The notes under the pieces: model-generated
Databases searched by the model: none
What the model was told of the DNA's origin: nothing
Seen by the model: only the letters and a program-made list of their open reading frames with translations
In this document: one piece after another, positions 43,919 to 51,312 of the stretch
Position numbering within the stretch: position 1 is the first letter of the stretch
Layout of the letters: each line of letters opens with the position of its first letter
Source of the DNA: Candidatus Gastranaerophilales bacterium
GTDB taxonomy: Bacteria; Cyanobacteriota; Vampirovibrionia; Gastranaerophilales; Gastranaerophilaceae
Direction: 5' to 3'
NCBI GenBank assembly: GCA_910587815.1
Contig: CAJUNK010000003.1
Span: forward strand, 92,032-156,031
DNA: 64,000 nt
Program-made: the position numbers and the translations under genes

Positions 43919-44647
43919 TTATTTATTATGCACTGCTTCTATTATACTGTGAAAAAGGAATAATGGCAAAGTAGGAAATATTCTTTTAAATCTTTCAGGT
44001 TGTTTAATTGTACGATACAACCATTCAAGCCCCAATTTTCTATAAATAGGCGGTGCTAGTTTTATTGAACCAGACATAACATCAAATGTGCCGCCAAGAC
44101 CAATTGAAACACTTCCTTGAATTTGATTTTTAATTTTTTCATTGAAAAATTCCTGCTTAGGAGCACCAAGCGCGCTTAATATTATATTTGCGCCTGAATT
44201 TTTAATATTTTCAATCATTTCATCATCATTTTGAAAATAACCGTCATGGTGATAAACAATGTTTAAATTTGGGTATTTTTCACCTAAAACTTGCACCAGT
44301 TTTTCATTAATTTCAGGCTTTGCTCCAATTAAAGCCAATTTGTACCCATGCCTATTAGCAAGTTCAATTAAACTCTGTGCAAAATCAACTCCTCTTATTT
44401 GTTCTTGCTTAATACCCTTAAAAGCAAGTGCCAATTTAACTCCAACACCATCAGGGATTACAAGTTCAGCATACTTTAAAACATTTGCAAAATCAGGATT
44501 TTTTTTTGCAGCTTCAATCATTTCAGGATTAATTGTAACAATCTGAATACTTTCACCATTATCTAATGAAGCCTTTACGAAATCCAATACATCGTTATAT
44601 TTCAAAAGGTTAATTTTAAAACCTTGAATTTTAGCAATTTCCATCAT
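43919..44647 (-). CDS. WecG/TagA/CpsF-family glycosyltransferase
   Basis: A GT26-family enzyme that transfers ManNAc(A)-type sugars to lipid-linked intermediates for surface polysaccharide or teichoic acid. VIPDGVGVKLALAFKG, FLIG-like ALIGAKPEINEKL and ALGAPKQEFF are family hallmarks. The C-terminus APPIYRKLGLEWLYR is also conserved. The second Met (44644) is an equally good start. Together with csaB it suggests a pyruvylated ManNAc-containing wall polymer, which is inference. Confidence 0.88.
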   Translation of the reverse strand: MMEIAKIQGFKINLLKYNDVLDFVKASLDNGESIQIVTINPEMIEAAKKNPDFANVLKYAELVIPDGVGVKLALAFKGIKQEQIRGVDFAQSLIELANRHGYKLALIGAKPEINEKLVQVLGEKYPNLNIVYHHDGYFQNDDEMIENIKNSGANIILSALGAPKQEFFNEKIKNQIQGSVSIGLGGTFDVMSGSIKLAPPIYRKLGLEWLYRTIKQPERFKRIFPTLPLFLFHSIIEAVHNK

Positions 44648-44679
44648 AGAAAGTATAATAACATAAACTTTTTTAAAGA

Positions 44680-44707
44680 TTGACTTTAATCCATTATTTT
44701 ATACAAT
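44680..44707 (+). promoter_or_regulatory. Sigma-70-type promoter of the Gfo/Idh gene
   Basis: TTGACT, a 16-bp spacer and TACAAT, ending 61 bp before the ATG at 44769. Confidence 0.6.
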
Positions 44708-44768
44708 AAAGTAAAAGAAAAACAGGGCAAAACCCTGAATTAATAAGTAAATTCAAGGCAGAATTATT

Positions 44769-45776
44769 ATGAAAAAAGAAAAAAGAAATATTGGCGTTAT
44801 AGGATGCGGAATTTGGGGAAGAAATATTGTACGAAATTTTTACAATTTAAACGCCCTAAATACTGTATGCGACATTGATAAAGACAATGTTGAGATGATT
44901 AAGAAGAATTATCCAAATGTCAATGTTACAAACAGATTTGAAGATTTACTTGAAAACAAAGATATTGAGGCAATTTGCGTTGTAACGCCAAGTCATACGC
45001 ATTTTTCCATAGCACAAAAAGTTTTAAATTCAGGAAAGCATGTTTATATTGAAAAGCCAATATCAACCGTTGCTGATGAAGTTCGCGAACTTAAAAAAAT
45101 AGCGGATTCAAAAAATTTAATTTTAATGGTAGGACATCTTTTGTTATACCATCCTGCTGTAAATAGACTACAAATGCTAATTGCAGAAGGCGTCTTAGGA
45201 AAGATAAAATACGTTCAAAGTGACAGATTAAATATAAATTATTTCAAAAATGACAGAAGCGTTATGTGGGATTTAGCACCTCATGATGTTTCAATGATAG
45301 CGCATATTATTGGAAAAGAACCAGTAAAAGTATTAAATGCAACAGGCTGCTGTAGTGAAGAAGATAATATTTATGATATTACACACTTAACTATTGAATT
45401 TGAAGATAATATTATAGCCCATGTTTCAGACAGCTGGATTCATCCACAAAAAAGAGTGAGCCTGCTTGTGCGCGGTGAAAAGGCTACGGCAATTTTAGAT
45501 GACACTTTATTGGAAAATAAATTGCAAGTATTTGATAATAAAACTCCTGCGCAAAAATGTATTGAAATATTTGATTATCTTGAAATTGAACCTTTAAAAC
45601 TTGAATGCCAACATTTTATCCATTGCATTGAAACAGGTAAAAAACCAAGATCTGATGGTGAAAACGGATACATAATAACAAAAGTTTTAGAAGATGCAGA
45701 AGAAATCCTTCTAGATTCTTCTAAAAGAAAAAAACTTGATAGTGTAGATTTTGCACTATCAAGGTCTAAAAGATAA
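44769..45776 (+). CDS. Gfo/Idh/MocA-family NAD(P)-dependent oxidoreductase
   Basis: A 335-residue sugar-type dehydrogenase. The Rossmann motif GVIGCGIWGRN is at residues 8-18, the diagnostic EKPIS at ~95, and the C-terminal beta-sheet domain has WDLAPHDVSM, with the catalytic His region. Members commonly make UDP-sugar derivatives for surface polysaccharides; the neighbouring WecG/TagA-type gene is consistent with that but on the other strand. A monocistronic unit with its own promoter and terminator. Confidence 0.85.
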   Translation: MKKEKRNIGVIGCGIWGRNIVRNFYNLNALNTVCDIDKDNVEMIKKNYPNVNVTNRFEDLLENKDIEAICVVTPSHTHFSIAQKVLNSGKHVYIEKPISTVADEVRELKKIADSKNLILMVGHLLLYHPAVNRLQMLIAEGVLGKIKYVQSDRLNINYFKNDRSVMWDLAPHDVSMIAHIIGKEPVKVLNATGCCSEEDNIYDITHLTIEFEDNIIAHVSDSWIHPQKRVSLLVRGEKATAILDDTLLENKLQVFDNKTPAQKCIEIFDYLEIEPLKLECQHFIHCIETGKKPRSDGENGYIITKVLEDAEEILLDSSKRKKLDSVDFALSRSKR

Positions 45777-45807
45777 TTAATTTAATAATATTCTAAATTT
45801 AAATTAT

Positions 45808-45841
45808 AAAACACCTTACAATTAAACTTGCAAGGTGTTTT
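45808..45841. terminator. Bidirectional terminator after the Gfo/Idh gene
   Basis: AAAACACCTT (45808-45817) and AAGGTGTTTT (45832-45841) form a 10-bp stem flanked by A/T runs on both sides, so it can stop transcription from either strand. Confidence 0.8.
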
Positions 45842-45849
45842 ATATTATT

Positions 45850-46026
45850 AAAAAACTAAAGACACAACAAGAGGGCATCCCGGGTGGAGGTTGGAACGCC
45901 CTCTTGTTGTTTAATTTTGATTGGGGATATTGCAGATTCTGACGGGGTGGTGGAGGTGTCAGAACGTGCGCCCCTATCAACTTGAAAATACCGGTTAGGC
46001 ATTGGCGGTGGTAACCGGTACCCTCA
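45850..46026 (-). ncRNA. Candidate small regulatory RNA with three C-rich-loop hairpins
   Basis: Read on the minus strand, a transcript from the promoter at 46033-46060 would fold into three perfect hairpins. These are TACCGGTTA/TAACCGGTA (45989-46020), TTCTGAC/GTCAGAA (45937-45964) and a 13-bp stem ACAACAAGAGGGC/GCCCTCTTGTTGT (45864-45910). The loops read CCACCGCCAATGCC, ACCTCCACCACCCC and one containing AACCTCCACCC. The last hairpin is followed by GTCTTTAGTTTTTT and can serve as terminator. Two loops contain ACCTCC, complementary to Shine-Dalgarno sequences. No protein frame with a start is evident. On the plus strand the loops would be G-rich instead and no promoter is seen. Confidence 0.65.
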
Positions 46027-46032
46027 ATTAGT

Positions 46033-46060
46033 ATTATAGCAACCTAAATATTTTTTTCAA
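46033..46060 (-). promoter_or_regulatory. Extended -10 promoter of the candidate small RNA
   Basis: On the minus strand: TTGAAA (46060-46055), 16-bp spacer, TGC then TATAAT (46038-46033). Transcription would begin near 46026. It lies downstream of the proC stop, so it does not serve a coding gene. Confidence 0.7.
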
Positions 46061-46078
46061 GAACTTTTTTAAAAAAAA

Positions 46079-46891
46079 TTAACCGCCAAGCTTTTTTGCC
46101 TTTTTCATGGTTTCATTTATTGTTTTAAACAAAACTGCCTCAATATCAGAATTACCTAGAACATTATTACCAACTTCAGTACAACCGCCAGGTGTTGTAA
46201 CTGCTCTTATCAATTCTTCAGGAGAATCAGGTGTTTCAAACATCATTTTAGCACTGCCAAGTGCAGTTTGAGCAGAAAGCTTTAACGAAGTTTCATAATC
46301 AAGACCTAATTTCTTTCCGGCATCTGCTATTTTTTCAATTATATAATAATAAAAAGCAGGACCGGAACCTGATATAGCCGTTACAATATCAATATCTTTT
46401 TCATCAATATAAATTGCTTTCCCTAATTTTGAAAACATTTCATATACAAATTCAGCATCATAATCATGCGCAAAGGCACCTTTGCACACAGCACTCATGC
46501 CTTCTGAAATCAAAGCCGGAGTATTTGGCATGACCCTTACAACTCTTGTGTTTGGCATAGCATTTTCATAAACTTTAAGTGCAACACCTGCTAAGATAGA
46601 AATCACAAGATGATTTCTAACTTTATCTTTTATTTCATCTAAAACATTTTTTATTACAAACGGTTTTGTTGCAATAAGAACTATAGATGTTCTTGCCATT
46701 AATTCTTCAATATCAGCTACAGTTTCAATATCTAAATTTTTTGAAGCACATTTTAGGGTATCTTTATTAATATCAAACCCTATTATGTTTTCTTTCTTCA
46801 TAAAACCGGATGATATAATACCCCCAATAATAGCCGAAGCCATTCTGCCAAGACCTATAAATCCTATTTTTTGTTCTGTCATCATACTCAT
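46079..46891 (-). CDS. proC: Pyrroline-5-carboxylate reductase
   Basis: Last step of proline synthesis, reducing pyrroline-5-carboxylate with NAD(P)H. The Rossmann motif IGFIGLGRMASAIIGG, the RVMPNTPALISEGMSA block and the C-terminal signature AQTALGSAKM..., LI.AVTTPGGCT are intact. Length 270 is normal. Starts at Met1, Met3 or Met4 are all possible; an AGGAGG ribosome site at about 46,903 fits the first. It is divergent from rpmH. Confidence 0.95.
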   Translation of the reverse strand: MSMMTEQKIGFIGLGRMASAIIGGIISSGFMKKENIIGFDINKDTLKCASKNLDIETVADIEELMARTSIVLIATKPFVIKNVLDEIKDKVRNHLVISILAGVALKVYENAMPNTRVVRVMPNTPALISEGMSAVCKGAFAHDYDAEFVYEMFSKLGKAIYIDEKDIDIVTAISGSGPAFYYYIIEKIADAGKKLGLDYETSLKLSAQTALGSAKMMFETPDSPEELIRAVTTPGGCTEVGNNVLGNSDIEAVLFKTINETMKKAKKLGG

Positions 46892-46917
46892 AAGACTTTT
46901 ATCCTCCTATATTAAAC

Positions 46918-46946
46918 TTGACACTTGGATATGTCTAAACTATTAT
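46918..46946 (+). promoter_or_regulatory. Strong promoter of rpmH-rnpA
   Basis: TTGACA (46918-46923), a 17-bp spacer and TATTAT (46941-46946), 41 bp before the rpmH ATG. A near-consensus promoter, as expected for a ribosomal protein gene. Confidence 0.75.
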
Positions 46947-46986
46947 ATTTCATACTGATAATATAAAAATGTCAAGGAGAAAATAA

Positions 46987-47139
46987 ATGCGTCGCACACT
47001 TGAAGGCACAAAAAGAAAAAGACAAAGAGTAAGCGGTTTTAGAGCTAGAATGGCAACCCCACAAGGACAAAAAACCCTTAACAGAAGACGCGCAAAAGGT
47101 CGTCACAGCATAGCAATCACTGCAAAGAAACGTGCTTAA
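46987..47139 (+). CDS. rpmH: 50S ribosomal protein L34
   Basis: A 50-codon gene that length cut-offs miss. It begins MRRTLEGTKRKRQRVSGFRA and continues with RMATPQGQKTLNRRRAKGRH, the L34 pattern with its Arg/Lys-rich helices. A CAAGGAG ribosome site lies 8 bp upstream. Its stop overlaps the GTG start of rnpA by 8 bp, the classic rpmH-rnpA order. Confidence 0.95.
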   Translation: MRRTLEGTKRKRQRVSGFRARMATPQGQKTLNRRRAKGRHSIAITAKKRA

Positions 47140-47500
47140 ACAAAAATTCAGATTGAAAACAAACTCATCGTTTAAGGCAACTTATTCACAAAGAAGAATT
47201 GTCTCAGATGAGTTTTTTGTTTTATATGGCGGAAAAGATAAAGAAAATTCTGAAACGCAAACAAGAATAGGTTTTGTTGTCAGTAAAAAAATTCACAAAA
47301 GAGCCGTCAAAAGAAATAGAATAAAACGTCTTATTAGAGAAGCTTTGAGACTTGCAATAAAGAATAATGAAAATGAAAATATTAATCGCTTTCAAAGTTT
47401 AATATATGTTGCAAAAGATGAAAGTTTGAACCTGAATTTTGAAAAAGCCAAAATAAGTGTTACAAAACTTATAAATAAATTAGCAAAGAAATTTATTTAG
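47132..47500 (+). CDS. rnpA: Ribonuclease P protein component
   Basis: Protein subunit of RNase P, needed for tRNA 5' maturation. The RNR motif (KRNRIKRLIREALRL) is near residue 70, preceded by GFVVSKKIHKRAVKR. Length 122 is usual. The start is GTG at 47132, inside the last codons of rpmH. The genes usually found next (yidD, yidC) are absent; a P-loop kinase follows instead. Confidence 0.93.
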   Translation: MLKQKFRLKTNSSFKATYSQRRIVSDEFFVLYGGKDKENSETQTRIGFVVSKKIHKRAVKRNRIKRLIREALRLAIKNNENENINRFQSLIYVAKDESLNLNFEKAKISVTKLINKLAKKFI

Positions 47501-47518
47501 AGGTATTATAAATTCATC

Positions 47519-48379
47519 ATGAATAGCTTACTTGAAGATTTAAATCATTCAACAGACAAAATTCAAAAACCCAATTTTGATACCCGCATGGGCAGAGAGT
47601 TTTTAGCGTTTTATTTAAAAACCAAATTTAAACAAATAATTAATTGGGATAAAAAAACCGGCCAAAATCTTTTTGTTAATATTAAGGATGATTTTATTGA
47701 AAGATTTTTAGATAGGTTAATAAGCCAGCCAAAAGATAGAATATTAATAGGCATAACTGGAGAGTCTGCATCAGGAAAATCCACCATTTGCAATGAAATA
47801 TTAAAAAATACACAAAGATTAAATTTACCAGTCACAATAATTAATGCTGATAATTATTTTAATGATATCTCACATCTTATAAAAAAATACGGAGATTTTG
47901 ATAAATTAAGAGATTCTGGGTATGATGTTGATGCACCTGAAAATTTTCAATTAGATTTAATGACAAAAAATCTTTCAGATTTAAAAATAGGACATGACGT
48001 TTTAGCTCCAAAGTATCTTGTAAATGGCACCGGGGTGAGCGTTCCTTTAGGGCTTCCTATTAAAAGCAATAAAATCATCATTGTTGAAGGCATGGCGACA
48101 GTGTTTGAACCTGTAAACAGTCTTTTTGATATTAAAATTTATGTTGAAATTGACAATAAAGTAAGAAAAAAACGTTTTATCGGCCGTGCTAAAACAAGAA
48201 ATCAAGATAAAGAAAATGCATATAAGCATTGGGAGTATGTACTTCATGCCGGCGAAAAATACATTCAGCCAGTGAAAGAAAAATGCGATATTATTGCAAG
48301 TGGTGAATGCGATTTAGAATATTTTTCAAAATTACTTGAATATATAAATCTTGCAACAAACAGTTTTTATGAAGAATAA
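47519..48379 (+). CDS. Uridine kinase/phosphoribulokinase-like P-loop kinase
   Basis: A 286-residue protein with an ~80-residue N-terminal region before the P-loop GESASGKST. The INADNYFNDIS segment and IIIVEGMATVFEP match the uridine kinase / PRK group; RKKRFIGRAKTRN provides basic residues for phosphate binding. It lies 18 bp after rnpA and is probably co-transcribed. Its substrate is unknown; a uridine or pantothenate-type small molecule is possible. Confidence 0.72.
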   Translation: MNSLLEDLNHSTDKIQKPNFDTRMGREFLAFYLKTKFKQIINWDKKTGQNLFVNIKDDFIERFLDRLISQPKDRILIGITGESASGKSTICNEILKNTQRLNLPVTIINADNYFNDISHLIKKYGDFDKLRDSGYDVDAPENFQLDLMTKNLSDLKIGHDVLAPKYLVNGTGVSVPLGLPIKSNKIIIVEGMATVFEPVNSLFDIKIYVEIDNKVRKKRFIGRAKTRNQDKENAYKHWEYVLHAGEKYIQPVKEKCDIIASGECDLEYFSKLLEYINLATNSFYEE

Positions 48380-48380
48380 T

Positions 48381-48905
48381 TTATATTTTGTAATATTCTT
48401 TAATTTCCTTAATTAAAGGTTTTACATTTGTTTTAAGGGTTTCAAAATCATAACTGTTGTCAATTTTATAATTCCATCCAGCATATCCATCAAGGGCAAT
48501 TTCTGTTAAATCGTTTTCATTTGTTATAATGCCACGGGTCTTGCGCACATCAAGGCTTGTTTCTACTCTAATCATATAGGCATTATTCTCTTTAAAAACA
48601 TCTAGCTCATGTTCAAGTCTCAAATCTGGAACAACAATATCCTCATTCATATTCAATATTTCATTCAGCCAGAAATCAGGGTCTTGGCGTCTGCCCCAGT
48701 CTCCAAGCTCAATGAGCCCTGTGCGATATTTCCCCTTATCAGCCTCAATTTGCTCGTACGTAAGACCATTTTGTTTGCCATACATTATTTTAATAGCATC
48801 GCCAATACCTATCCTTTTAAAGGTTTTTAATTCAGCAAGTAAAAGTTTTGCAACAGTGTCTTTTCCTGAATATTGTTTTCCTGAGATAACGATTAATTTT
48901 TTCAT
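48381..48905 (-). CDS. P-loop nucleotide/phosphomevalonate kinase-like protein
   Basis: A 174-residue P-loop kinase. SGKQYSGKD (residues 8-16) is the Walker A with a trailing Asp instead of Ser/Thr-Val. The order WGRRQDPDFW, VVPDLRLEHE, IRVETS....RG and a late DNS-like LD.Y..W-KIDN segment recalls animal-type phosphomevalonate kinase (PF04275) and phage deoxynucleoside monophosphate kinases. No other mevalonate gene is in the window, so a nucleotide substrate may be more likely. It converges on the previous kinase with a 1-bp gap. Confidence 0.6.
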   Translation of the reverse strand: MKKLIVISGKQYSGKDTVAKLLLAELKTFKRIGIGDAIKIMYGKQNGLTYEQIEADKGKYRTGLIELGDWGRRQDPDFWLNEILNMNEDIVVPDLRLEHELDVFKENNAYMIRVETSLDVRKTRGIITNENDLTEIALDGYAGWNYKIDNSYDFETLKTNVKPLIKEIKEYYKI

Positions 48906-49264
48906 AATGCATAATTATATTACATTTTAAATATTGTGCAAATGGACTAAACCAATGATTTTTAAAACGTTAAAAAAATAAAAATCCGCAATATTTTGCG
49001 GATTGAATAAACTTTCTCCATAAAGTCCGTAGCCGTTAAGCTATTTAATAATTTTGTCTGAAACACTAACTATTGTTTAATTTCACTTACATTTATATAA
49101 AAACATTCAGTATATACTAATTGCAAAAAAAGTATATACTGTTACAAAACTTAATATTTATTTAACAAAAAGGCAATTTTAAAAATAAAAAATTGTTTAT
49201 TAAAATGTAGAGATTTTAAAAACACCACACGAGAGATTAACCAAAAACTTTAGGAGAGACGACT
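48906..49264. other. Gene-free 359-bp intergenic region with hairpins
   Basis: Contains a hairpin AATCCGCAA/TTGCGGATT (48983-49004), which on the minus strand is followed by a T-rich run (TTTTATTTTTTT) and looks like an intrinsic terminator. It would end a minus-strand transcript starting somewhere in 49010-49200. ACTTT/AAAGT (49011-49026) makes a smaller stem. An operator-like inverted repeat lies at 49108-49141. No open frame of note. Confidence 0.5.
49108..49141. promoter_or_regulatory. Operator-like inverted repeat upstream of the coiled-coil gene
   Basis: CAGTATATACT (49108-49118) and AGTATATACTG (49131-49141) are separated by 12 bp. Each half contains AGTATATACT, itself a perfect palindrome, so two identical dimer sites one helical turn or two apart are possible. 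Confidence 0.45.
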
Positions 49265-49765
49265 ATGGGCTGGGTAACTTTATCACTCAGAAAAATGGCA
49301 TTAAAACAAAGGATATCAAATCTTGAGTATCGCTTAGTGCAAATAAGCCAAGAGCAACAATCATTAGCTAATAGCTCATCTTATGCTCAAAGAGAACTTG
49401 GTATGATACAAAACCAAAAAAATTCCCAATTAAGTGTCGACCGTCTAAATCTCTTAAAGCAAGCAAGAAACAACTATCAAAGCTCTAATGGTAACAACTC
49501 TACAGGCAGCTATGACGCGCAATTGAATTTACAAACAGCACTTGATGAAATAAATTTGAATTACCAATTTGAACAAATGAATATGGAATCAATATTCCAG
49601 GCACAACAAGATGCATTATTGCAAGAGGTTAATACAAAACAGCAGCAACTTGAACTTGAACAAGAACAAATTCAAACACAGCTTTCTGCGGCAAGAGCTG
49701 AAGAAGAACAACTTTCAGAAGCTGTAAGCCAGGATATTAAAAATGGCGCAATAAAACTTGTATAA
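49265..49765 (+). CDS. Gln-rich coiled-coil protein of unknown function
   Basis: A 166-residue protein I cannot assign. Residues 8-60 and 95-160 are strongly helical with heptad-like spacing and many Gln and Glu (QQQLELEQEQIQTQL). A polar Asn/Ser/Gly linker (about 75-85) separates them. There is no signal peptide or cysteine. The AGGAGAG ribosome site supports the start. It stands alone with a strong terminator downstream. A structural, possibly cell-surface or secretion-associated role is guesswork. Confidence 0.65.
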   Translation: MGWVTLSLRKMALKQRISNLEYRLVQISQEQQSLANSSSYAQRELGMIQNQKNSQLSVDRLNLLKQARNNYQSSNGNNSTGSYDAQLNLQTALDEINLNYQFEQMNMESIFQAQQDALLQEVNTKQQQLELEQEQIQTQLSAARAEEEQLSEAVSQDIKNGAIKLV

Positions 49766-49831
49766 TAAATAAGAATTAAATAGACAATAAATTAATTAGG
49801 ACATGGATAGGGAAAATAGGTATATAGTTAC

Positions 49832-49880
49832 GCCCGAAAGAAGCTTTTAAGCTTTTAATTCGGGCTTTTATTTTTTTAAG
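49832..49880 (+). terminator. Intrinsic terminator after the coiled-coil gene
   Basis: GCCCGAA (49832-49838) pairs with TTCGGGC (49859-49865), followed by TTTTATTTTTTT. An inner AGCTTTTAAGCT part extends the structure. Confidence 0.85.
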
Positions 49881-49919
49881 TTTAAAATAAATGTTTTTGT
49901 TTACAGTATAATAATCCTT

Positions 49920-51290
49920 ATGCAAAAAGTATTAAATGAATTTAAAAAATTTAATATAAGTTTTTTAAATAAAAAAGAAGATATATATCCGTATGCATAC
50001 GATACGGCTCCAGTAAAAGATAGTGCAGTGCTGCCATTTTGTGTTGTTTTTCCAAAAAATACTCAAGATGTGCAAAAAATAGTAAAAATTGCATCAAAAT
50101 ATGATTTAAATATTGTACCAAGAGGGGCTGCAAGCTGTCATACATCAGGATGCAAACCGAATAATAAAAGTATTGTGCTGCATCTTTCTTTAATGGATAA
50201 AATTATTGAAATAAACAAAGAAGATTTAACAGCACGTATGCAGCCTTATGTCACAGTAGGGCACCTGCAAAAAGAAGTTGAAAAGATGGGTCTGTTTTTT
50301 CCACCAGACCCATCAAATCTTGCTGTTTCAACAGTTGGAGGAGCTGTTGCATTATCATCGGGCGGCCCAAGAACATTTAAATATGGCACAACAAAAGATT
50401 ACGTTATAAATTTAGAAGTGGTTCTTGCATCTGGTGAAATTATGCACACAGGTTCCAACGTTGCAAAAAATGTCACAGGATACAATTTAACACAATTGTT
50501 TACAGGTTCTGAAGGGGGTTTGGGGGTAATAACAGAAATTACATTCAAACTTATTCCAAAGCCTGAAAAAAGAAGGGTGACACTTTGCTATTTTGACAGC
50601 ATTATTGATGCAGCGGCTGCTGTAAATAATGTTATAAATGCGCTTATTGTACCTTCTACCTTAGATTTATTAGATAAAAACACACTTTCAACAATTAAAA
50701 AATTTAACCCGGTTGAAATTTTAGAAGAAAAAGAAGCAGCCCTTTTAATAGAAATTGATGGCTCCGATGCCAAAATTAAAGAAGATAACGAAAAATTATT
50801 ATCTGTTTTAGAACAATCAAACGCAGTCAAAATAATCCAAAGCAAAAACGATGATGAAAATGAAGAAATTTGGAAAGCAAGAAGAAGTGCTTATGCTTGT
50901 GTTGCAAAATTAAAACCAAATGTTGCAACAGAAGATGTTGTTGTAAATAGAAGCAAAATTGTGCCTTTGGTTGAAGGAATTCAAAAAATTTGCAAAAAAT
51001 ATAATATGATGGTTTGCATTATGGGTCATGCAGGCGATGGAAATATCCATCCAAATTTTGCACTGAATTTTGACAATAAAAAAGATAAGGAAAATTTTGA
51101 AAAAATAAAAAAAGAACTATTCCAGCTTGCTATAAATTTGGGCGGGAGTTTATCCGGCGAGCATGGCATTGGAAGCGAAAAAAAGCCTTATCTTGATATG
51201 GCAATAGAACCTGTGGCACTAAAATATATGAAAGAAATTAAAAAACTTTTTGACCCAAATGATATTATGAACCCAAATAAAATGTTTTAA
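49920..51290 (+). CDS. FAD-binding oxidase, GlcD/lactate dehydrogenase type
   Basis: A 456-residue flavoprotein of the FAD-linked oxidase family (GlcD, D-lactate dehydrogenase). The PCMH-type FAD domain shows VPRGAASCHTSGC, FPPDPS and TVGGAVALSSGGPRTFKYG. The C-terminal domain has MGHAGDGNIHPNF, with the substrate/metal histidines, and SGEHGIGSEK. Substrate is a 2-hydroxy acid, glycolate or lactate most likely. No glcE or glcF follows, so a single-subunit enzyme is expected. Confidence 0.88.
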   Translation: MQKVLNEFKKFNISFLNKKEDIYPYAYDTAPVKDSAVLPFCVVFPKNTQDVQKIVKIASKYDLNIVPRGAASCHTSGCKPNNKSIVLHLSLMDKIIEINKEDLTARMQPYVTVGHLQKEVEKMGLFFPPDPSNLAVSTVGGAVALSSGGPRTFKYGTTKDYVINLEVVLASGEIMHTGSNVAKNVTGYNLTQLFTGSEGGLGVITEITFKLIPKPEKRRVTLCYFDSIIDAAAAVNNVINALIVPSTLDLLDKNTLSTIKKFNPVEILEEKEAALLIEIDGSDAKIKEDNEKLLSVLEQSNAVKIIQSKNDDENEEIWKARRSAYACVAKLKPNVATEDVVVNRSKIVPLVEGIQKICKKYNMMVCIMGHAGDGNIHPNFALNFDNKKDKENFEKIKKELFQLAINLGGSLSGEHGIGSEKKPYLDMAIEPVALKYMKEIKKLFDPNDIMNPNKMF

Positions 51291-51312
51291 GTATTATAAG
51301 AAATGTAAACCA

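Noticed and set aside
45850..46026. 6S RNA, SRP RNA or RNase P RNA
   Set aside because: Three short independent hairpins do not fit the long bulged rod of 6S, the SRP tetraloop domain or the size of RNase P RNA.
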